DNA from: Adiantum capillus-veneris
Lineage: Eukaryota; Streptophyta; Polypodiopsida; Polypodiales; Pteridaceae
NCBI GenBank assembly: GCA_014529385.2
Contig: JABFUD020000365.1
Span: 17,501 to 56,365, forward strand
Direction: 5' to 3'
DNA length: 38,865 bases
Part shown: piece after piece, positions 32,140-38,865 of the stretch
Numbering within the stretch: position 1 is the first letter of the stretch
Layout: each line of letters begins with the position of its first letter
The notes under the pieces: model-generated
Databases searched by the model: none
The model's input: only the letters and a program-made list of their open reading frames with translations
What the model was told of the DNA's origin: nothing
Program-made: the position numbers and the translations under genes

Positions 32140-32309
32140 ACATGTCTATGGGGCCAAATGGGAAAACACCTAGAAAAGATGGGATTGAAAATCCTTTCAC
32201 GTGACCAACTTGCAGACAGAAACATGGATGACACCTTACCTAAGAAACCACAGACAAAGCAAATAAGGTGGGTGACTACTGTGAAGGAGAAGAAGAAAAT
32301 ATCACCTTA

Positions 32310-32690
32310 CCACTTGAGTACAAAGGAGTAAAGATGGTTGCTATATTAGATAGTGGGGTAGGAATTGCCATTGCAACCAAAGAGATATGGAAAAAATGGG
32401 GAAAGCCTACTCTTAGGAAAACTCAAATGAAACTGTAATTAGTGGATGGATACAGGGAGAAACCGATTGGAATATTAGAATAAATCACTGTATCCTCGTG
32501 TGGCATAGAGTATGAGCACACCTTTGCCATAATGAATTTTGACAAGAGCAGCAACTTTGACATCATATTGGGTAGACCATTCATGCGTCAGCTCAAAATG
32601 GTACAAGAGTGGGTCTATGACTATATCTACTTGAGACACAAAGAGGTCACAACAAAAATCAGTGTCAAAGATCATAGTTATGAGATGTAG
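32310..32690 (+). pseudogene. Retropepsin of the gag-protease element, unit 1, right arm
   Basis: Mirror of 11830-12210. The catalytic Asp codon is 32349-32351 in ILDSG. In-frame TAA stops are at 32436-32438 and 32481-32483, and the frame ends at TAG 32688-32690. The upstream frame KPQTKQIRWVTTVKEKKK is offset by one frameshift near 32300. Confidence 0.82.
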
Positions 32691-32793
32691 TGCGAACCCC
32701 AGGGGAAGACTTAAACTCCACAACTGATTTGGAAAGCAAAGCACATATTTGGATGTATGGAGCTCCTGAGAGTGGAAGTCTTAGAAAGCAAGA

Positions 32794-34019
32794 TTGCATC
32801 CCAGAGCGTCAGTAGAAGATGAGGCATATGTACAAAAACCTTTCCAGAGAAGTTATTTTGAACCCTTTGGATGGGATCAAATACTGGCGACTCTTGATCT
32901 GTGTGTGAATGAGGCGGCCCTGACTAAATTTTGTGATGAAGAAGACTATGATATAACTCCTGTATTTATGATAAAGGTGTTGAAGGAAGCTAATGAATTT
33001 TGTGAGTGTGAAAGCAGAAAAGGTGAAACAGATAGCTACTTTATGATAAAGGTGTTGAAGGAAGCTAATGAATTTTGTGAGTGTGAAAGCAGAAAAGGTG
33101 AAACAGATAGCTACGTCATGGAGCATGATGCCAAAGTGCACATGAAGGAAGTAGACCAACAAGAAGAATATGTCATTATTGACATACGTGAAGAATCGAC
33201 AAAAGCTGTTTCAAAGAAGCCGACTCCAGAAAAAGTGCAAATGAAAGCAGATGAAGGAAAAAAGTTTTCAAGTTCAACATCAAATGTTCAAAAAATGCAA
33301 GATCAAAAGAAGAACAGGGACAAAGAAGAGAATGGACTATCTCCTACGATGATCAAATTCAGCATATGCGGAGAAACAAAACTCAAAATCACATGTTCAT
33401 CTGTGATAGATCCAGAAGCGACAAAGATTCTAATGAATTATGGAACATGGATCATGGATCATGATGGGAAAGCCGCCAATCATTGAGCTAGAGGAGATAG
33501 TGTACACAAGTTCTAAAACAATGATTCCTAGCTTTGGCATGACAGAAGATGTACTCAAGTTGACTACCAGGGAGTATAAGGATACGTTCCACATAATCGA
33601 CTCCCATCACATCAAAAAGAGTGGTCCTGACAGGAAGCTAGAGGAACATCTTCTTTCAACAACAACAACACCATCAAAAGCCCCAAAAGCACCTAAAGTC
33701 AATACAAAAAAGGAGCAACCAAGCATATTAGAAAAAGGTAAAGCAAAGGTAAACACTGAAGTATATCAACCTCGCAAGACGACTTTACCTTTAACGAGCC
33801 TAAATCAAACTTCCAACGAAGCCTCTACATCAAGAGCCAAACCATCAAAACAATGCAATGGAAACTGAAACAAAAAGTCTATCAACCAAAGTTTCCATCA
33901 CAAATAGGAATCAAGAAGACGACAAAGGGAATCAACCAAGTGTTAGTATCCAAAGAGCACATCCAAGTCAAAGACCCAGTTTGGATACATGAAGCACAAG
34001 TTCAGGCTCAACAAAAAAA
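32794..34019 (+). pseudogene. Linker ORFs of the gag-protease element, unit 1, right arm
   Basis: Mirror of 10501-11726. The first frame is 230 codons and opens with TTG, not ATG, so it is a continuation rather than a separate gene. The second is cut to 142 codons by the two extra bases in CAAAACAATG near 33846. The chain continues beyond 34019 after a one-base slip in the A-run (34012-34018). Confidence 0.55.
32965..33114 (+). repeat. 75-bp direct duplication in linker (unit 1, right)
   Basis: Two identical adjoining 75-mers (32965-33039 and 33040-33114), in frame. Confidence 0.95.
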
Positions 34020-34704
34020 GTGACAGGGTGGGTAGTATCAAATGAGTCAATCACTGCTCAAGGCTACTTCCAAGAAAATGCTAATGTTTGGGCCAAAAAG
34101 CCTAAAGTAATAGCCTGGACCTACCCACCTCAACTAGCGAGTTCTACAATGAACAAGACACACTATCAACACAAGGTAAACAACTCAACCAGGAGAAAGA
34201 ACTACCACAAAAGGCAAAAGAAAAAATCAAAGCAGCGAGAAATGCAAAAAGTTTGGGTTCCAAAAGTCTGACTTCAACGAAGCCACCCAACACAAACAGG
34301 TGAATCAGCAAGCACAAGCTTCTACCCCAAAGCAAGCAAAGACGACCAACATCCAACAGAAGCCAATTGCAACCAAGGCTGTTGCAATCTACAGATGGAT
34401 ACCTCATCATCAACTAGAGAAGCAGGGCTTCTACAATGGAAATAATCAGTTATCAATATCGAAGCCTAGTGTCCATAAAGTCATTGAGAGAAAGAATCAA
34501 ATGCAAAAGACACTCACACAAGGACCAAAAACAAGATGGGTTCCAAAATCTATAGTGGAAACTCAATCACAAAGAACCCACACATATCCACAATTGCTTC
34601 TCATGGGAGATAAAGCAAAGGCTACATCAATCCCTACAAGAGCCGAAGGACTTGATTCACAAGGCAGTTTCAACATACGACAAGCAAGTCAAGAGGCCTA
34701 AATT
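34020..34704 (+). pseudogene. C-terminal W-P-K motif tail of the gag-protease element, right arm
   Basis: Mirror of 9816-10500. The first frame, to 34271, ends at KVWVPKV. The second (34300-34701) carries YRWIPHHQ and TRWVPKSIVE and ends QASQEA. Bases after 34286 are unique to this tail. Function unknown; a linker of a gypsy polyprotein is the best guess. Confidence 0.55.
34036..34040. other. Empty LTR target site (right arm)
   Basis: GTAGTATCAAATGAG is uninterrupted here. In the adjacent unit the LTR splits it with TATCA on both sides. Confidence 0.92.
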
Positions 34705-35855
34705 TCCAAAACTTATGGAATTGGGTCCAAGTCACCATTAAAAATACATGGCATAAAAGTCACAGTCAGACAGCTAAGCCACTAAATGAGCGAGACGTTA
34801 GTCCCAAATCTTTCTTTGTAGCATCTTAGTTATTTTATGTACTACTCAAGTTGGAAGAGTTGAGTATAATTACGTTGTGTCGCTCATGCTGGTATAGGTG
34901 AGCATAAGAGTCGAATTCATTGTAGTATAGTGGTAAGTGAAGGAGGAGGTCCAATAGACACTTACGGACTTAGTACAGTGAGGAATGAGTGGAGAAGCTT
35001 CTACATCAAAAACCCTTCTTGGAAACGTGGAAGGTATTGAGACGTCTTTTGATGTCACATGTGCTACATTTGTTCCTTGAAGCAGCCATCAACTTCATCT
35101 CTTACACTGCATGCTTTTGTTTGAAAAAATTTATATGCATATAGAGTGTCCCATAATTGGCACTTGCATTAGGCACTCTTGCTTTGTTTCTCCCAAGCAC
35201 TCACCTTGCATGACAGGTACTTCAAGTCTAAATGCTCAACTCCAATAAGAACGTATACCAAAGGAACTTTTTTCCCACCGGGTTTTTTCCCTTTGGTCAT
35301 CTAGGTTTTAAGACCCTAATGTAGAAACCCTCATCATCAATTTCTTGTATATATTTCTTCTACATCAACAATAAGGAAGTAGCTACCCAAATCAATCGAC
35401 AATGCCTTGGAGCAAAAACTATAGATCTTCATATGCTTATCAAAAGAATCTTTTATCTCCAAGGTTGAAAACAAAGCTCCATCAACCAATGGCAAGTCAA
35501 CGAATGGCATACAACGACAAGCAATGACAAATTCTGCAAGAGAGTCATCAACAACAATCAAAAGTAGCTCACACACTGCTTCACCATTGATGACCTATTG
35601 CAGACAACTCAAATTACAGTGGACAAGGAAAGCATACCCATCATAAGTCCACGCCAAAAAGAGGATTGGTTCTATAAACTCAAAAACATTAAATCCTTCT
35701 TCATGGTGGCCAAGACTGGCAACAAATAGGCAAATGCACATCAACAAGAAAAGTTACCTTGAAAATCAAAGTTCAGGGATCAAATCACGTATCAACAACA
35801 TGGAAGATACGAATCACTCAAGGAAGGGGGGAAGCATCATCAACAACAAGCACTT
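34705..35855. other. Unassigned stretch, right arm
   Basis: Mirror of 8666-9815. It holds the tRNA-Asp-like 19-mer (34920-34938) and the ACCAAAGG hairpin (35257-35296). I see no gene. Confidence 0.4.
34920..34938 (+). other. tRNA-Asp-like 5' segment (A-box), right arm
   Basis: TTGTAGTATAGTGGTAAGT, mirror of 9582-9600. The following bases (GAAGGAGGAGG) do not continue as tRNA. Confidence 0.45.
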
Positions 35856-36491
35856 TCAAAGCTGAAGTCCAACCTTGAAGACAAAGCTAAAGATAACCCT
35901 ATCATGCATATGCTTATCAACAGGACCCTTGGACTACTGTTGCATTAATTGAATCACTAATGTGTATAATTTAGTAACATTTGCATTTAAAGCTTTAAAA
36001 TTTTCATCCATGATTGACATGCGTGTCTAAAGTGCATAAAATTCTTGAATATCGAGCAATTCATAAGTGTCATCACCTACCGTAGCGTCACGGTTACTCT
36101 CCTTGAGAGGATCCGGTCGTGGGCCATCATGGGTAGGATCATGCGTACTTTGCTCAAAATCAAAAGTCATATTGATATCTGAATCCATGGAGACATAGTG
36201 CGGTGCAAGGAATAGCCAAAAAAGTACCTGAGATTGAGAGCGCTTGCAAAGTGTAATTGGCCTTGCTAATTCCGTCAAAATTGATAGTATCTCGGTGGAA
36301 ATTGATCCGCAATGTCCGCCGTATAGGGAATTCCTTAATTCCTTGGTAGTCAAATCAATTATGCTTGCAACCGTTAATTGATTTTTGAAGATAATGGTAC
36401 TTTGAACTCCCGTCAAAATTCTTTGATTAAATTTTTGAGTTTTTGTCTGTAATACGCAGAGAATTGGTGTGTCAAATTTTGTGCCGGCCAT
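35856..36491 (-). pseudogene. Gag-like ORF of the short-LTR element, right arm
   Basis: Mirror of 8030-8665, with the same MAGTKFD start (36491), the same two TAG stops and the helical TRMSIMDENFKALNANVTKL segment. The sequence is unchanged from the left arm over the parts compared. Confidence 0.45.
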
Positions 36492-36968
36492 GTCGAGATG
36501 TCGTGCCTTGCCAAATCCGCACACGAGGGAGGGGGGTACCCCACTGTGGGTACCGCCCCTTGTACTTGAAAAAAAAGATTTGGCCACTAACCCCCAAGGG
36601 GTTGGGCGCCCGTTTAATGTGTAAAGAACCAAGCTCAGTGGCTATGGCCGCTTACAGTAGCATGCGAGGGAAAAGATGAGGCCATGGCGTTCACTGTGGT
36701 GTGCAAGGGGCTTTTGCCCGGCGTTGAGAAATACTCTCTCACCCGGCGATGCCGTAGAGCCCGCAAGGGTTGGGTTTGGTGCAAATCCCACCTCGGTGGC
36801 TTCTCCTTGCAAGGGGGGTTGCCCAGGGATTTCGGCTTGTCGTCCTCCTCACACGAGAGGTGCTTCACGGTTCCTTGACCTCGACATGCAACTTGCTCAT
36901 GCAAGTTTTGTGTGGCTCCCCTCCACGGTTGTGCCTTTCCCAAAAAAAGAACCAAGCTCTTGATACCA
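36492..36968 (-). other. Leader and primer-binding site of the short-LTR element, right arm
   Basis: The PBS is 36956-36968 (TGGTATCAAGAGC on the minus strand). The leader keeps the GGTACCC/GGGTACC hairpin near 36535-36553. It is two bases shorter than the left arm at CGCC near 36747. Confidence 0.6.
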
Positions 36969-36969
36969 A

Positions 36970-37122
36970 TGTTAGACAACGGGATCTAGAATCTAGGAGT
37001 CCACCACCCAACTACCCACTATATAGCATGGTCCCTAGCCCTTTGCCCTAGTTGGACTCCCTTTCCACACTACCTATCCCGGCCTTGTCCTTGTCTAGTC
37101 CGGCCTTGCTGGTGTCCTGACA
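36970..37122 (-). mobile_element. Short LTR (153 bp), right arm
   Basis: Mirror of 7397-7549, with TGTTAG/CTGACA ends and the TATA-like CTATATAG. Confidence 0.6.
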
Positions 37123-37897
37123 TCAAAGTGTGAATGGAGTATAGCTACTATGTTTACTACCATGGACGGTTTGGGGTAGAGGTCGACCACTTGTCCAACC
37201 TGCTATCCATTGTGTTATGGAGGTTTTAGCCCTAGGTGGTTTGAAGATCCACCACCTGTCCAAGCTAGCTCTATTGAAAATTCTTACCTCTATTGTTTGA
37301 AGGTCAATGTGTGAATGAAGTGTAGCTAGTAGGTTTACTATCATGGATGGTTTGGGGTAGAGGTCGACCACTTGTCCAACCTACTAACCATTGTGTTGTG
37401 GAGATTTTAACCCAAGGTGGTCTAAAGGTCCACCACTTGTCCAAGCTAGCTTTATTGAATAGTCCTCAACACTTGTCTAACGTACTATCCATTTTGTTAT
37501 GGAGGTTTTAGCCCAAGGTGGTTTGAAGGTCCACCACCTGTCCAAGTTATCTCTATTCAATAGTCCTATTCTATTGGTAGAAGGTCAATGTGTGAATGGA
37601 GTGTAGCTACTATGTTTACTACCATGGATGGTTCTGGGCATAGGTCCACCACTTGTCCAACCTACTATCCCTTGTGTTATAAAGGTTTTAGCCCAAGGTG
37701 GTTTGAAGGTCCACCAACTGTTTAAGCTAGCTCTATTGAAAGAAGCTATCTCTATTTTTTTAAGATCAATGTGTGAATAAAGTGTAACTATCATATTTAC
37801 CCCCATGGACGGTTTGGGAAAGAGGTCCACGACGTGTCCAACCTATTATCCATTGTGTTTTGTTTTAAGGTCCACCACTTGTCCAAGCTAGCTCGTT
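37123..37897. repeat. Tandem array of ~181-bp units, right arm
   Basis: Mirror of 6621-7396, including the shortened unit. One base differs in length between the arms. Confidence 0.85.
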
Positions 37898-38017
37898 TTA
37901 AATGGAACTCCCTAAATTTAAATAATCCCGTCTAAATTTGAATTTAACCACCCGAACCTAAATATTCCTGCATAAATTCAAATCAAGCCACTCAAATTTA
38001 AATAGTCCCACCTAAAT
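37898..38017. repeat. 20-bp minisatellite, six units, right arm
   Basis: Mirror of 6501-6620. Confidence 0.88.
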
Positions 38018-38865
38018 CAACTTCACCGTCTTAGCATTCCATGGAATTGGTATGAGGAGATGTTTCATTTTCTAGATAGTGGAGAAATGCCTTCATTTTT
38101 GTCGAGTCATCAACGACGATGGATGGCTATTAGAAGCAGGAATTTTGAGATTGTTATGGGAAAGCTGTATTATTACACGGTTGCGGATGTCTTACTCAGA
38201 TGTGTTCTACCACAAGAACAAGGATCTGTTGTGGAGGAAGTCCATACCGGCATTGCAGGGGGCCACTTTGCAACATTGATCACAACAAGGAAAGTTCTAC
38301 AATCAGGATTATGGTGGCCTACATTGTTTCAAGATTGGAGAAGGTTTGTACAACAGTGTGATGTGAGTTAGCAATTGGGACAACCTACTAAAATTTCCAG
38401 AATGCCTTTTCAACCAGTATTTCCTTTGGAGCCTTTTTAAAAATGGGGATTGGATTTTATTGGGCCTTTGAAACCCGTGGCAACTAACACTGGTAATAAG
38501 TGTATTTTGACGACCACGGATTATGCGACTAAATGGGTGGAAGCATGGCCTTTGAAAGATAATACTGCGGTTTTTGTTGCTGGGTGCTTATGTAAGGATG
38601 TTTTTTCTAGATATGGTTGTCCCATTGAGCTAGTTAGTGATCGGGGTAGCCATTTCTTGAATAAGGTGATGGAGAGAATGCTACGATTTTACTTTGTATT
38701 GCATCCGAAATCTTCTCCTTATTACCCTCAGGCAAATGGGCAGGCGGAATCAACTAATAAGCAACTGGTTTGTATTCTAACAAAGTTAGTAGATATGCAT
38801 AGAACGGATTGGGATGTGAAACTTCCTTCTGCATTATGGGCTTATCGTACAACATATAAAGTGGC
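38012..38865 (+). pseudogene. Ty3/gypsy integrase, right arm, cut by the window end
   Basis: Mirror of 5653-6506. The frame starts LNQLHRLSIPWNWYEEM and holds the zinc-binding region, then TAG 38369-38371 and TAA 38438-38440, then WGLDFIGPLKPV, SDRGSHF and QANGQAEST. The sequence stops within the WAYRTTYKV block at the window edge, so its true 3' end, and whether the chromovirus follows it as on the left, cannot be seen. Confidence 0.88.

Larger units (their letters stand above)
29948..34286 (+). repeat. Tandem unit 1, LTR-free (4.34 kb), right arm
   Basis: Mirror of 10234-14573. It ends at GAAGCCAC (34279-34286), after which the unique tail begins; in the other units the same GAAGCCAC is followed by GTACGG. 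Confidence 0.9.
5653..38865. repeat. Giant near-perfect palindrome (inverted repeat, arms at least 16.6 kb, 2-base spacer)
   Basis: The segment 5653-22242 reappears as its reverse complement in 22245-38865. Paired positions add up to about 44518-44521 from 5653 to about 18600, and to 44487 at the centre. Every element of the left arm (integrase, minisatellite, 181-bp array, short LTR, gag-like ORF, tandem gag-protease units, solo LTR) has a mirror partner. Variants that distinguish the two tandem units are mirrored too, for example the stop-creating base at 18400/26119. The right arm leaves the window, so the true length is unknown. It is either a very recent inverted duplication or a fold-back artefact of sequencing or assembly. 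Confidence 0.97.

Noticed and set aside
34920-34990. A tRNA-Asp gene
   Set aside because: Only the first third matches. The anticodon arm, B-box and 3' acceptor are missing.
2415-38440. A genetic code in which TAA and TAG mean Gln
   Set aside because: TGA stops and many frameshifts and deletions occur as well. Transition decay of silent repeats explains all of them, though host genes would be needed to exclude it.
5653-38865. A giant foldback or MITE-like transposon with long terminal inverted repeats
   Set aside because: The arms hold parts of several unrelated elements cut at odd places. No terminal motif or target duplication can be seen, and the right edge is outside the window.

Overview
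The window looks like repeat-rich nuclear DNA of a land plant. It is built almost entirely from decayed LTR retrotransposons: a Ty3/gypsy chromovirus with a chromodomain remnant, a second gypsy integrase, gag/protease fragments, 1.55-1.59 kb LTRs with TG...CA ends, and a primer-binding site resembling the complement of plant initiator-Met tRNA. I see no intact host gene, rRNA, complete tRNA, CRISPR array or bacterial feature. Which plant lineage it comes from cannot be decided from the sequence; a gymnosperm, fern or other large repeat-rich genome is only a guess.

Layout. 1-389 is a decayed LINE ORF1-like fragment. 431-1984 is an old, diverged LTR that carries a GA microsatellite and a 9-bp minisatellite. 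2415-5531 (minus) is a broken chromovirus running gag, protease, RT, integrase, chromodomain, with an internal deletion joining RT directly to integrase. From 5653 to the window end, everything is one giant inverted repeat: the left arm 5653-22242 reappears as its reverse complement in 22245-38865, with only two bases (AA) between the arms, and it runs off the right edge inside an integrase gene.

Each arm, from outside to centre, holds: a gypsy integrase pseudogene; a 20-bp x 6 minisatellite; a ~181-bp tandem array; a short (153 bp) LTR with PBS, leader and gag-like ORF pointing toward the centre; a ~1.2 kb unassigned stretch containing a tRNA-Asp-like 19-mer; and tandem copies of a block encoding gag-like 231-codon repeats, a retropepsin (ILDSG...ILGRPFM) and a Lys/Ser-rich linker. 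The copy next to the unique flank (4.34 kb) has an empty TATCA site. The next copy (5.93 kb) carries a 1587-bp solo LTR in that site, flanked by TATCA on both sides. A third, partial copy is cut by the palindrome centre inside its LTR.

Inferred order of events: gag-protease element; decay and 693-bp in-frame repeats; tandem duplication of a 4.34-kb block; LTR insertion into one copy and collapse to a solo LTR; duplication of the LTR-bearing copy; then the inverted duplication last. Variants that distinguish the tandem units are mirrored in both arms. The two arms are nearly identical except for the inner ~4 kb, where one-base deletions accumulate, mainly on the left. The centre has the exact form of a snap-back (ATG-TT-CAT) priming event. 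The palindrome may therefore be a real, very recent inverted duplication or a fold-back long-read/assembly artefact; the error gradient favours the artefact.
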